Assembly: GCF_033100135.1 (NCBI RefSeq)
Contig: NZ_CP136920.1
Span: 496,001 to 560,000, forward strand
Direction of reading: 5' to 3'
DNA from: Rubellicoccus peritrichatus
GTDB lineage: Bacteria; Verrucomicrobiota; Verrucomicrobiia; Opitutales; Cerasicoccaceae
Length of the DNA stretch: 64,000 nt
Below, piece by piece: positions 32,564 to 41,126 of the stretch (its first letter is position 1; each line of letters begins with the position of its first letter). The notes below the pieces were generated by a model. That model worked only from the letters and a program-made list of their open reading frames with translations, did no database searches and was not told where the DNA came from. The position numbers were made by a program, and so were the translations under genes.

Positions 32564-33154
32564 TCAGTCTGTCAGGAAATTCTCCTCAAGACATCCACGT
32601 AAAGCCATACGAGCCCGATGAAGAATCGTCCAGAGATTCTGCGGAGTGATGTCGAATTTCTCACAGATCTCAGGGCTCGGAGTCCCATCAATCTCGCGCA
32701 TGATGTAAACCTGGCGAACACGCTCGGGTAGCTTCTTTGCACACTTATGAAAATGCTGCATGAACTCTGAACGATCAAGTTTCTCTACCTGGACCGGGCT
32801 CCACTCTTTCGGAATACCCGGATTATTATAATCCCAGTGGCCGTCTTCACTGAAGAGCTCGGCTTCTTCCTTTTCGTAAAAATTGGCCATTTCAGTCATC
32901 GAACGCATCCGGTCTTTCTTCCGGTAATGGTCAATGATCTTGTTTTTCAAAATGCCTGTTAGCCAGGTTTTCACTGAGGCTCGACCGGAAAAACGCTCCT
33001 TGGCCTTCATCCCGGCGAGGAAGGTGTCCTGAACCAAATCTTCGGCCAAAGCTGCATTGTTGACGCGAAAAAGCGCGAAACGGTACAGGGCATCGCCATA
33101 CTCGTCGATCCAGGTGGACGGGTCTATAGTCGGTGCATCAGGACTATCAGGCAT
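32564..33154 (-). CDS. ECF-type RNA polymerase sigma factor
   Basis: A 196-residue sigma-70-family factor. Region 2 is visible as LAEDLVQDTFLAGMKAKERF and VKTWLTGILKNKIIDHYRKK. Region 4 reads LPERVRQVYIMREIDGTPSP followed by FDITPQNLWTILHRARMALR. The overall style, with a longer linker rich in acidic residues, matches the sigma group usually followed by a short zinc-finger anti-sigma. None is present here; the next gene on the strand is the YfhO-like protein. Control must therefore lie elsewhere. Confidence 0.9.
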   Translation of the reverse strand: MPDSPDAPTIDPSTWIDEYGDALYRFALFRVNNAALAEDLVQDTFLAGMKAKERFSGRASVKTWLTGILKNKIIDHYRKKDRMRSMTEMANFYEKEEAELFSEDGHWDYNNPGIPKEWSPVQVEKLDRSEFMQHFHKCAKKLPERVRQVYIMREIDGTPSPEICEKFDITPQNLWTILHRARMALRGCLEENFLTD

Positions 33155-33335
33155 AAGCAGTAAGTTAGGGAACTGTTGCGGCTTATAGAAACTCGGTCAA
33201 GATTAGTGTTCCAAATGAATGCGGAAAGGGGTTTACTCCGGCACGTGTTCGAACGCGATGCTGTTATGAGGTTTGGAATCCAAAGCTCAAACAGCGTCTA
33301 TCAGAAATCCACCATTAATCACTCACTGACTTGCC

Positions 33336-34196
33336 ATGAAAGAATTCTACGAAAAAGAGAACCTGCCACGTCCGACCCTGCCCGCCTGCCCGATCGTTCG
33401 CCAGTTGAAGGGGCAAAAAGCGCTCATCACCGGTGCCAACTCCGGTATCGGCAAAGCCGTCGCCATTGCACTGGCCAAGGCTGGTGCCGATGTCTGCATC
33501 AACTACGTCACCCGGCCGGAGGTCGCCGAAGAGGTCGCCAATGAGGCAATGGAGTGCGGCGGCAAAGCCATCATTGCCAAGGCCGACGTCAGCAAGGAAG
33601 ACGAAGTCAAAGCAATGTTTGAGAAAACGATCAAGGAATTTGGAACCGTTGACATCGTCGTGCCCAATGCCGGAATCCAAATCGATGGGCCCTTTGACAC
33701 CATGACAGTAGAGATGTGGGACAAACTCATGGGTGTAAACCTTCGTGGTCAGTTCCTTTGCTGTCGGGAAGCGGTCAAGGAGTTCAAACGTCGGGGCGTG
33801 GTCTCGGATGTTTCCTGCGCTGCGGGTAAGATTATTTGCATGAGTTCCGTTCATGACATCATTCCATGGGCCGGGCACGTCAATTACGCCGCATCCAAGG
33901 GCGGAGTCCTGATGCTAATGAAGAGTCTGGCTCAGGAGGTCGCCCCACAACGCATCCGTGTCAACGCGATCAGCCCCGGGGCGATTCGCACGCCGATCAA
34001 TCACGAAGCCTGGAGCACACCTGAAGCCTACGATGCTCTGATGAAACTCGTCCCCTACAAACGCATTGGTGAGCCAGAGGATATTGGCCGCGCCGCCGTC
34101 TGGCTGGCATCGGATGACTCCGACTACGTCACCGGCACGACGCTCTACGTCGATGGCGGTATGACGCTCTACCCTGGATTCGAGACGGGTGGCTGA
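33336..34196 (+). CDS. SDR-family oxidoreductase (glucose 1-dehydrogenase-like)
   Basis: A 286-residue short-chain dehydrogenase. It has the cofactor loop TGANSGIG (32-39), NAG (Asn111) and the catalytic set Ser171, Tyr184 and Lys188 in SSVHDIIPWAGHVNYAASK, followed by VNAISPGAIRTPIN and a C-terminal DGGMTLYPGF. The ADVCINY region suggests NADP use. It is closest in style to glucose/ribitol dehydrogenases; the substrate is not certain. A decayed fragment of a second copy lies at 35052-35143, so this gene was part of a tandem duplication together with the PEP-CTERM gene. Confidence 0.9.
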   Translation: MKEFYEKENLPRPTLPACPIVRQLKGQKALITGANSGIGKAVAIALAKAGADVCINYVTRPEVAEEVANEAMECGGKAIIAKADVSKEDEVKAMFEKTIKEFGTVDIVVPNAGIQIDGPFDTMTVEMWDKLMGVNLRGQFLCCREAVKEFKRRGVVSDVSCAAGKIICMSSVHDIIPWAGHVNYAASKGGVLMLMKSLAQEVAPQRIRVNAISPGAIRTPINHEAWSTPEAYDALMKLVPYKRIGEPEDIGRAAVWLASDDSDYVTGTTLYVDGGMTLYPGFETGG

Positions 34197-34259
34197 TTCT
34201 CAACATTGAGCTAAACCGGTTATAGAGTCTGAGAAACGCCGAATGCAGGCAGTAGGCTT

Positions 34260-34946
34260 TTAGCTCCGCTTCCTGCGAACCCAAGCAATTCCCAGTGCTG
34301 CCATAGCCAGACCCGCCGCGTAGACTGAAGGCTCCGGGACGGCAGTGTAGTCATAAGTAACCGTCAAGGAGGCACCCGCATCACGCTGCACACTGTAGTC
34401 GGTAAAGTACCCGGAAACAAAGAAGTTCCTAATGCCAACCGATTCTTGTGGATCGACACTAAAAGTGACGGTACCAGTACCCACAAAGTCATTGTAGTCG
34501 ACCTGACCCGGCACAGGCTCAATCGTCCTAGAAATCCCAAAATCCAACTCAACAACCTCATTGGGTATTCTAGAAGTTTGGCCACCACCGTTTGCTGCCC
34601 CTCCAAGATCGCTATCTTCGAAGAAAAAATCCACTGGGATATTAATTTGAGAATTCGTGTCGAAACCAGGGTCCGCACTGGTTAGACTGCTAGAAGTCGT
34701 CTCACTACTACACGAAAAAGCCACATCGAATGTCACCTGATCCAGTGTCCCCAGTGTTGGGTCAAACTGATCAAAAACAAATTCAATGTTGGGAAAAGAA
34801 ACTTCAACCGTTTCGTCCGCATTTCCAGAAGAAGTGCCCGTCGCAATGACTTCTGCTGTATTCAGCGTCACGGTTTGCATCTGGATCACCGCCCGAAGAT
34901 GTTGAGTCAAAATGAGTGTTACGACAATGAATGCTGCTGATTTCAT
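34260..34946 (-). CDS. PEP-CTERM protein, paralogue 1
   Basis: A 228-residue exported protein with a signal peptide (MKSAAFIVVTLILTQHLRA) and a C-terminal PEP-CTERM signal: VPEPSVYAAGL, a hydrophobic run and VRRKRS. The mature domain is beta-rich (TLDQVTFDVAFSCSSE, FVSGYFTDYSVQRDAGASLT) and is not recognised as an enzyme. ATG 34946 is chosen over an in-frame GTG at 34955. A close paralogue in the same orientation follows at 35151-35837, so this is a recent tandem duplication. It is convergent with the SDR gene. Confidence 0.85.
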   Translation of the reverse strand: MKSAAFIVVTLILTQHLRAVIQMQTVTLNTAEVIATGTSSGNADETVEVSFPNIEFVFDQFDPTLGTLDQVTFDVAFSCSSETTSSSLTSADPGFDTNSQINIPVDFFFEDSDLGGAANGGGQTSRIPNEVVELDFGISRTIEPVPGQVDYNDFVGTGTVTFSVDPQESVGIRNFFVSGYFTDYSVQRDAGASLTVTYDYTAVPEPSVYAAGLAMAALGIAWVRRKRS

Positions 34947-35051
34947 ACCTACCACGGGCGCAACATAACATAAGCGACCTGAATTCCGGATGAATTCGCC
35001 TCTATATTTTGAGGTAATTGATGACGAAGAGCATGGTTCAGAAGTTAACCC

Positions 35052-35143
35052 CGCGCCCGCAATGCATCCGAGTCAACGCGATTAGACCCAGTGCAATAAG
35101 CACGCTGATCAATCACGAAACCTGAAAAGCCAATAATGCTAGA
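35052..35143 (+). pseudogene. Decayed fragment of the SDR gene
   Basis: About 90 bp match 33941-34042 inside the SDR gene. Blocks such as ATCCG-GTCAACGCGAT and GATCAATCACGAA are kept, with an 11-bp deletion and several substitutions that destroy the frame. It stands in front of PEP-CTERM paralogue 2 just as the SDR 3' end stands beside paralogue 1. This shows that a unit of SDR end plus PEP-CTERM gene was duplicated and the second SDR was lost. Confidence 0.75.
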
Positions 35144-35150
35144 TAGCCCT

Positions 35151-35837
35151 TTAGCTCCGCTTCCTGCGAAACCATGCAAACCCCAGAGCGACAAAAGCCA
35201 GGCCAGCGGCGTAGATGGAAGGCTCCGGAACCGGAGTGTAATCATAAGTAACTGTCAGAGTGGCACCAGCATCACGCTCTACGCTGTAGTCTGTAAAGTA
35301 CCCGGAAACTGAAAAATTAGGAATACCAAAAGTTTTAGATACTCCGACGTCAAAGACGACCGTACCGGTTCCCTCCAGTCCCATAGTCTCGAGCTGCCCG
35401 GTTGAAACAACCGAGCTTTGGGAAACCCCAACATTTACATCAACAACTTCGTCAGGTGTCGTAGAAACTTGTCCATTACCGCCTCCAGTCCCCAAAATAA
35501 AAGTACCATTGATTGAAGGATTTACTCTATAATGAATATCAGAATCCGTGTCGAACCCAGGATCAGCACTGGTTAAACTGCTGGTAGTCACCTCACTGCT
35601 ATACGAGAGGGCATAATCGAATGTCACTTGATCCAGTGTCCCGAGGGCTGGATCAAACTGGTCAAAGACAAAATCAAAGTCGGGAAAAGTAACCTCGACC
35701 GTTTCGTCTGAATTTCCAGAAGAAGTGCCTGATGCAATGACCTCTGCTGTATTCAAGGTAATCGTCTGCATCTGGAGCACAGCCCGAAGATGCTGAGTCA
35801 AAATAAGTGTTAAGACAATGAATGCTACTGATTTCAT
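35151..35837 (-). CDS. PEP-CTERM protein, paralogue 2
   Basis: A 228-residue protein with the same plan as paralogue 1: signal peptide MKSVAFIVLTLILTQHLRA, beta-rich body and VPEPSIYAAGL with a final FRRKRS. Most differences are concentrated in the central part (GTFILGGGG-like loop against FFEDSDLGG), while signal, N-terminal strands and sorting signal are nearly identical. This looks like a duplicated surface protein in which an exposed loop has diverged. ATG 35837 is used; a TTG at 35846 is in frame. The upstream region is also shared over about 40 bp. Confidence 0.85.
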   Translation of the reverse strand: MKSVAFIVLTLILTQHLRAVLQMQTITLNTAEVIASGTSSGNSDETVEVTFPDFDFVFDQFDPALGTLDQVTFDYALSYSSEVTTSSLTSADPGFDTDSDIHYRVNPSINGTFILGTGGGNGQVSTTPDEVVDVNVGVSQSSVVSTGQLETMGLEGTGTVVFDVGVSKTFGIPNFSVSGYFTDYSVERDAGATLTVTYDYTPVPEPSIYAAGLAFVALGFAWFRRKRS

Positions 35838-36027
35838 ACCTACCAAGGGTGCAACATAGCATAAGTCACCTGAACCATAGATGAACTGCTCCCTAAAATT
35901 TTAGAGGGCACAAAGTGAAACCCGACTCGATTTAGAGTGAGGTAAGAATCGGATGGCTCCTCTCAAAAAGCCCCATGAAAAACAGATTGCCGGACGGCCC
36001 GGAAGTCCTCATCCTGCGCGGTTTTCA

Positions 36028-37563
36028 ATGAGTCAGAAACCAGCAGATTCCGCCGTAGACACTAGTGATTTGATGGCCGTGCGCCGTCAGAAGCTCGATG
36101 CCCTGCGCGCCAAAGGCAAGGACCCGTTCCGCAACAACTGGGTCCAGTCCCACACCAGCGCCAAGGCTTATGCCGCCTACGAAGCGTTTGAAAAAGACTT
36201 GCCTGAGTCCGACGATCCTGAAGCCAAAGTGCCAGACGGTCCCGAAGTATCTGTCGCCGGCCGTGTGATCACCTTCCGCGTCATGGGCAAGGCCAGCTTC
36301 ATGAAAATTCAGGATCGCGATGGCGTTATTCAGCTCTATGTCCAGCGCGACTCGCTCCCGGAAGGCCTTTACAACGAAGAGTTTAAGAAACTCGACCTCG
36401 GTGACATCATCGGTGCCCGTGGTGTGCTTTTTAAGACAAAAACCGGCGAGATAACCGTCCGCGTCAGTGCCTACGAACTAGTTTCCAAGTCGATGCGCCC
36501 ACTCCCTGAGAAGTTCCATGGGATGACGGACAGCGAGCAGATTTATCGTCAACGCCACTTGGATCTGATTTCCAACCCGGAATCACGTCAGCGTTTCATT
36601 ACCCGCAGTCGGATCATTCAGGAGATCCGTAAGTTTCTCTGGGAACGTGAATTCGTCGAAGTGGAAACACCATGCCTCCACAACGTGGCGGGTGGGGCCG
36701 CTGCCCGACCTTTCATGACCCATTTCAACGCACTTGATTGTGATTTCACACTGCGTATCGCGCTGGAGTTGCATCTCAAGCGCATGCTCGTGGGCGGATT
36801 TGACCGTGTGTTCGAATTGGGACGCGTCTTCCGAAATGAAGGCCTCTCCCGTCGGCATAACCCGGAATTCACCATGCTTGAACTCTATCAGGCCTACACG
36901 GATCACCGGGGTATGATGGAAGTCATCCACAGCCTGATTCAGCACATCTGCAAAAACGTCCTCGGGACTTTTCAGATCCCCCGTGCCGATAGCGATGAAG
37001 TGATTGATCTGTCCGGCGATTGGCGCGAAGTCACTTACAAAGAGCTGGTCCTTGATGCAACCAAGGACGACAAGTGGTTCTCCCGTACCAAGGAAGAAAA
37101 GCTGGCTGCCTGTGAAAAGCTGGGCATTCAAGTCGACCCTGAGTCAGAAGACTTCGAAGTGACAAACAACGTCTTTGAGAAACTCATCGAGCCGACATTG
37201 ATTCAACCAACCTTCGTCCTCAATATTCCGAAGGAACTTTGCCCGCTGGCCAAGATCAATGAGAACGACCCATCCACGATCGACGTTTTCGAACTTTGCA
37301 TCAATGGACAGGAAATCGCCCCGGCCTACTCGGAGCAAAACGATCCGTTTGTCCAGCGCGAGATGTTTGAAGCACAAGTCGGTGAGGAAACCCAGAACCT
37401 TGATGAGGAATTCCTCTCCGCCCTCGAACACGGCATGCCCCCAGCCGGCGGAATGGGTGTGGGCATCGATCGCCTGATCATCCTGCTGACTGGTGCGGCC
37501 AACATCCGTGACACCATTCTTTTCCCAAGTATGCGGCCGGAAAAACGGGAACAATCCGAGTAG
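36028..37563 (+). CDS. lysS: Lysyl-tRNA synthetase, class II
   Basis: This enzyme charges tRNA-Lys with lysine. The 511 residues from ATG 36028 contain an N-terminal OB-fold (VSVAGRVITFRVMGKASFMK) and a class II catalytic core with motif 2 (FRNEGLSRRHNPEFTMLELYQ) and motif 3 (GMGVGIDRLIILLTG). A frame open to 35953 would add 25 residues without family likeness, so the internal ATG is preferred. It is full length. Confidence 0.96.
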   Translation: MSQKPADSAVDTSDLMAVRRQKLDALRAKGKDPFRNNWVQSHTSAKAYAAYEAFEKDLPESDDPEAKVPDGPEVSVAGRVITFRVMGKASFMKIQDRDGVIQLYVQRDSLPEGLYNEEFKKLDLGDIIGARGVLFKTKTGEITVRVSAYELVSKSMRPLPEKFHGMTDSEQIYRQRHLDLISNPESRQRFITRSRIIQEIRKFLWEREFVEVETPCLHNVAGGAAARPFMTHFNALDCDFTLRIALELHLKRMLVGGFDRVFELGRVFRNEGLSRRHNPEFTMLELYQAYTDHRGMMEVIHSLIQHICKNVLGTFQIPRADSDEVIDLSGDWREVTYKELVLDATKDDKWFSRTKEEKLAACEKLGIQVDPESEDFEVTNNVFEKLIEPTLIQPTFVLNIPKELCPLAKINENDPSTIDVFELCINGQEIAPAYSEQNDPFVQREMFEAQVGEETQNLDEEFLSALEHGMPPAGGMGVGIDRLIILLTGAANIRDTILFPSMRPEKREQSE

Positions 37564-37619
37564 CTAAGAGACTTATTCAGCGACCAACAACAGCCATGCA
37601 GAGCTTCGTCTCATCAAAT

Positions 37620-37643
37620 GACAAATGCCCAACGGCAAATGTC
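37620..37643. repeat. Small hairpin, 'ACAAATGCCCAACGGCAAATGTC' type
   Basis: GACA-AAT-GCC and GGC-AAA-TGTC around the loop CAAC form a hairpin with an internal mismatch, located 13 bp before the Lol permease start. The word pattern resembles the other short-unit intergenic repeats. Confidence 0.35.
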
Positions 37644-37655
37644 TAATCTCGGAAC

Positions 37656-38885
37656 ATGCCCTGGTATCTTTATCTAGCACTTAAACAACTCTTCCCAACC
37701 GGGCGGTTCTTCTCCTTCTTTGCTTTCATCTCAAGCGTTGGTGTGATGCTGGGCGTTGCGGTTCTCTTTGGAGTGCAGAGTGTGATGAATGGTTTCGGTG
37801 CTGAGATAAACGAGAAGCTGGTCAAAACCTTTGGACATGTCCGCGTCGACTCCGGCCGAATCAATTACGAGGCCGATGCACTCGTCGAGAAACTGGAAGC
37901 GATTCCCGAGGCCACTGCCGTCAACAAATTTGCCGAAGGCATGGTGCTCCTGCAATATGGGAACCGCCCAACCTTCCCGGTCATTCGCGGCATTGATGTC
38001 AATGCCGAGGAACAGGTCATCCCGGTTGATGACTTCACCCTGCATGCCGATCTGGAAGATCTGGATGACGAAACGATTTTCATCGGAACCGGTGTTGCCA
38101 TGCAACTTGATATCGCCGTTGGGGACACAGTTGAAGTTTACTCCCCGCTGCTCCTGGACCGGCTCAAGCAGGATGAAGTCATGCTTCCACGTGAACTGGA
38201 AGTGGCCGGACTATTCGAAACGGGCTACGCAAAAATCGATAGCAACACCGTAGTCGTCACACTCCGTCTCATGCAGGAATTGTATGGCCTCGGTGAAGGA
38301 GTCCATGGCGTCATGCTCAATTTGGATGATGAGAACAAAGCAGAGGAAATTGCAGCCCAGCTGAATGAAGAACTGGAGGAACCGTTCCGGGCAATGACCT
38401 GGCTCGATGCGAATCAGGACATGCTCTTTATCCTGCAGTTCGAAAAAGGGATGATGACGCTCATCATGGTATTCATCATTCTCGTCGCTTCGTTTTCCAT
38501 CGTCAGTTCACTCCTGACATCAGTGCTTCGCAAAACCCGGGAAATCGGCTTGCTCGGCGCCATGGGCGGCAGCCCAAAACACATGGGACTCATGTTTGCC
38601 TTTCAAGGCTTTCTGATTGGTTGTGTTGGATCCGTTCTGGGGATATGTTTATCGATGGTCATTCTCTATTTCCGTGATGACATCATCGGCACATTCACTC
38701 GCATAACTGGCTCCGAGGCGATCATGATAAAGTTTTACCAGTTCGCGCGCTTTCCGGTTCAATACCAGTTAAGCGACATGTTCACGGTCGTTGGCATTGC
38801 CATATTCATCTCCACCCTTGCCGGTCTTTTACCTGCATGGCGAGCCGCACGCCTGAAACCTTCCGATGCCCTTCGCAATGAGTGA
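37656..38885 (+). CDS. Lipoprotein-releasing ABC permease (LolC/LolE-like)
   Basis: A 409-residue FtsX/MacB-type permease with four membrane segments: one near residues 20-45, followed by a large periplasmic domain (about 45-255), then three more around 268-300, 315-345 and 370-400. The motifs ISSVGVMLGVAVLF and GLLGAMGGSPKHMGLMF are typical of LolC/E. It probably extracts lipoproteins from the inner membrane for transfer to the outer membrane. A single permease gene with LolD suggests a homodimeric arrangement. Its end overlaps the next ATP-binding protein by 8 bp. Confidence 0.9.
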   Translation: MPWYLYLALKQLFPTGRFFSFFAFISSVGVMLGVAVLFGVQSVMNGFGAEINEKLVKTFGHVRVDSGRINYEADALVEKLEAIPEATAVNKFAEGMVLLQYGNRPTFPVIRGIDVNAEEQVIPVDDFTLHADLEDLDDETIFIGTGVAMQLDIAVGDTVEVYSPLLLDRLKQDEVMLPRELEVAGLFETGYAKIDSNTVVVTLRLMQELYGLGEGVHGVMLNLDDENKAEEIAAQLNEELEEPFRAMTWLDANQDMLFILQFEKGMMTLIMVFIILVASFSIVSSLLTSVLRKTREIGLLGAMGGSPKHMGLMFAFQGFLIGCVGSVLGICLSMVILYFRDDIIGTFTRITGSEAIMIKFYQFARFPVQYQLSDMFTVVGIAIFISTLAGLLPAWRAARLKPSDALRNE

Positions 38886-39576
38886 CGCCATATTACAAAC
38901 CAGGAATCTGGCCAAGACCTTCAAAGGCCCGGACGGCGAAATCCGCGTTCTTGAAAGCGTCGACCTATCAGTTTCTCCAAGCGAAAGCGTCAGTATCCGG
39001 GGAGAATCCGGAGCCGGCAAAACCACTCTGCTCTACCTGATCTCAGCCCTCGAAATCCCCAACCAGGGAGAACTCTTCTGGGAAGGTGAAGATGTCTTGA
39101 AAAAGTCCATCACCTGGCGGGCGCGTCGACGTGGCGCTTTCATGGGTTTTGTTTTTCAGGCGTATTATTTAATACCCGAATTGAATGCACTGGAAAATGT
39201 CATCATCGCAAAACGCCTGCTTGGGCGTGTAACCGCAGAGGATAAAAAACGTGCCAAAGAACTCCTGGAACGAGTCGGCCTGAAGGATCGTTTAAAGCAC
39301 ATGAGCGGACAACTGTCGGGCGGCGAACGCCAACGCATCGCCGTGGCGCGTGCCCTCATCAATCGCCCCAGCCTGATCCTCGCCGATGAGCCCACCGGCA
39401 ATCTTGATGAACATACCGGCGACGAAATGATGGACCTCCTGCTCGGACTTTGCGAAGCAGAGCAAACTTCCCTCGTCCTCGTCACACACAACCCGGAATT
39501 TGCCAAACGAACAGACAGACAACTCTTCCTCCGCGCAGGAGAAATGCAAAAAAGCAACGGCCATTCCCAGAGCTGA
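38878..39576 (+). CDS. lolD: Lipoprotein-releasing ABC ATP-binding protein
   Basis: A 232-residue ABC ATPase of the LolD/MacB group. It has Walker A GESGAGKTT, Q-loop FQAYYLIPELNALENV, signature LSGGERQRIAVARAL, Walker B LILADEPTGNLD and an H-loop VTHNPEFA. It works with the FtsX-like permease directly upstream; the ATG at 38878 lies within the last codons of that gene, which indicates translational coupling. An in-frame ATG at 38866 is an alternative start. Confidence 0.93.
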   Translation: MSDAILQTRNLAKTFKGPDGEIRVLESVDLSVSPSESVSIRGESGAGKTTLLYLISALEIPNQGELFWEGEDVLKKSITWRARRRGAFMGFVFQAYYLIPELNALENVIIAKRLLGRVTAEDKKRAKELLERVGLKDRLKHMSGQLSGGERQRIAVARALINRPSLILADEPTGNLDEHTGDEMMDLLLGLCEAEQTSLVLVTHNPEFAKRTDRQLFLRAGEMQKSNGHSQS

Positions 39577-39579
39577 AGA

Positions 39580-40971
39580 TCAAGTGTAGTGCAACTGCGC
39601 TGTCGCATTACAATCTGCATCTGCAGTCAATCGAACCCAATGTGCGCTGAAACCCTCAGGAAAAATATGTGGGGCGTAACCATTGGCCGGGACTGAAATT
39701 GTTTGATAACTTTTCCATTCGCCACAACCAAGGAAGTCGACCTCGAGCTTAAAGCTGACTGGAGCATCCGCCTTGTGGCTGAGGTGCAGTACTTTTTTAT
39801 CAAAGCCAGTCATCAGGTATGGGTCTGAAGGGACATGCGCTTCGATATCATCCTCCCACCAGGGACCGCCCCACCCTTTTGCTTTGCCAAGATTCCAAAG
39901 ATCATCGGTCCGGCCAAACCAGAGTCCTGATTGAGGTTCGGAGCATTGCTTATTTCCATTGGATTCGCAACTGACATTATCCGCGCCGACAACGAGCATA
40001 CCTTTCCACGAGCAGAAGTCACCATGCACCCACAAGTGAGTGGAAACAGGACGGACTCCGATAAAGGTATTCCCATAAACCCAAGGCGAGAGCTCATACC
40101 ACATCCCGTGATGATCCATGAGCAGACGCTCATGATCGACGGAGCGAATGCGCGGCCATTCGGTTTGCCATTTATGATCCCAGCAATGCGATGCCTTAGG
40201 CAAACGATAAGTACGCCATACCTGATCATCATTAGTGAAAACTTTTAAGATGGCTGAAGCACGATCCCATCCATTGGCAAAAATGGTTTTGCCATAGCGC
40301 CCCAGTCCATTAACACCGACGAACGGCTTGCGCTCTAAAACCGTCCAACATTCGCCATCGTACTCAGCCAAGGTGCCTTCACTTTGCTGTCCCAGAAAAT
40401 CCGGTTCGCTGTAATCATTATTCACGACAACAAGACGGCCTTCGCTTGTGTAGCAATCCTTGAAATGGCATTTCATTTCACCCGGCGTTTCTAAGGCCTC
40501 TGTTAGATTAAACAGCAACTTCGTTTCAAGCGTCCGAACATTAAGCTCAAACAACTCGCCCTCCATCCCGAGCATGTAAACCATATTTTTCGGATCAACC
40601 AAATGCGTTGCCGTTCCGCAAAGGCGCACTTCAACCAAGCCTTCAACAGTGCGGACATCGTGTTCAGTGTCGATCAAGTGAGGGCCGATAATCAGCTGAC
40701 TTGACTCCGAATGAACATAGCGGTTGGCGTAGGTTCCATCCACTGCTTGCGGATGAATGATCATTTGAAAGTCCTCATCAATCACTCTAAGACCAACACC
40801 CGTTCCTGTCTTCTTGCGATGAGAAACATAATTCAGCACGTAAAGCTTTCCCAACCATGGCATGAGACAACCAATGCCGATTTCACTACGTGGCGGGCCA
40901 AAGTCGGCCACTTGGGCCAGCGATGGAACAACACCTGAAAAGGCGAGGGGCATATCAATGGATCTCTTCAT
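39580..40971 (-). CDS. Unknown protein, beta-propeller-like
   Basis: A 463-residue protein without an obvious signal peptide. Repeated short strands of the type LYVLNYVSH, VYMLGMEGELFELN, LVVVNNDYSEP, GMWYELSPWVYG and GLWFGRTDDLW suggest a propeller of several blades, and the last 80 residues look like a separate beta domain (FKLEVDFLGCGEWKSYQTI). No family is recognised with confidence; similar proteins sit beside sugar-related loci in this phylum. It is divergent from a LacI regulator 155 bp away, which makes it a probable target. It is convergent with lolD. Confidence 0.7.
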   Translation of the reverse strand: MKRSIDMPLAFSGVVPSLAQVADFGPPRSEIGIGCLMPWLGKLYVLNYVSHRKKTGTGVGLRVIDEDFQMIIHPQAVDGTYANRYVHSESSQLIIGPHLIDTEHDVRTVEGLVEVRLCGTATHLVDPKNMVYMLGMEGELFELNVRTLETKLLFNLTEALETPGEMKCHFKDCYTSEGRLVVVNNDYSEPDFLGQQSEGTLAEYDGECWTVLERKPFVGVNGLGRYGKTIFANGWDRASAILKVFTNDDQVWRTYRLPKASHCWDHKWQTEWPRIRSVDHERLLMDHHGMWYELSPWVYGNTFIGVRPVSTHLWVHGDFCSWKGMLVVGADNVSCESNGNKQCSEPQSGLWFGRTDDLWNLGKAKGWGGPWWEDDIEAHVPSDPYLMTGFDKKVLHLSHKADAPVSFKLEVDFLGCGEWKSYQTISVPANGYAPHIFPEGFSAHWVRLTADADCNATAQLHYT

Positions 40972-41126
40972 AAGACCATCCTAAATGCTCCTACTGAGTT
41001 GAAAAGAGTCGAAAAATGTTCACAGTAACAAAACGATAATATATTTCACGTAACTGGCAGAGCGCCATCTGAACGCTCGGCTTGCCTGGAGGCTGCGCCC
41101 TACCCCAAATATACTTAAAACCAGTT

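Noticed and set aside
33315-33878. 187-aa minus-strand ORF inside the SDR gene
   Set aside because: Antisense shadow; the SDR catalytic motifs are on the plus strand.
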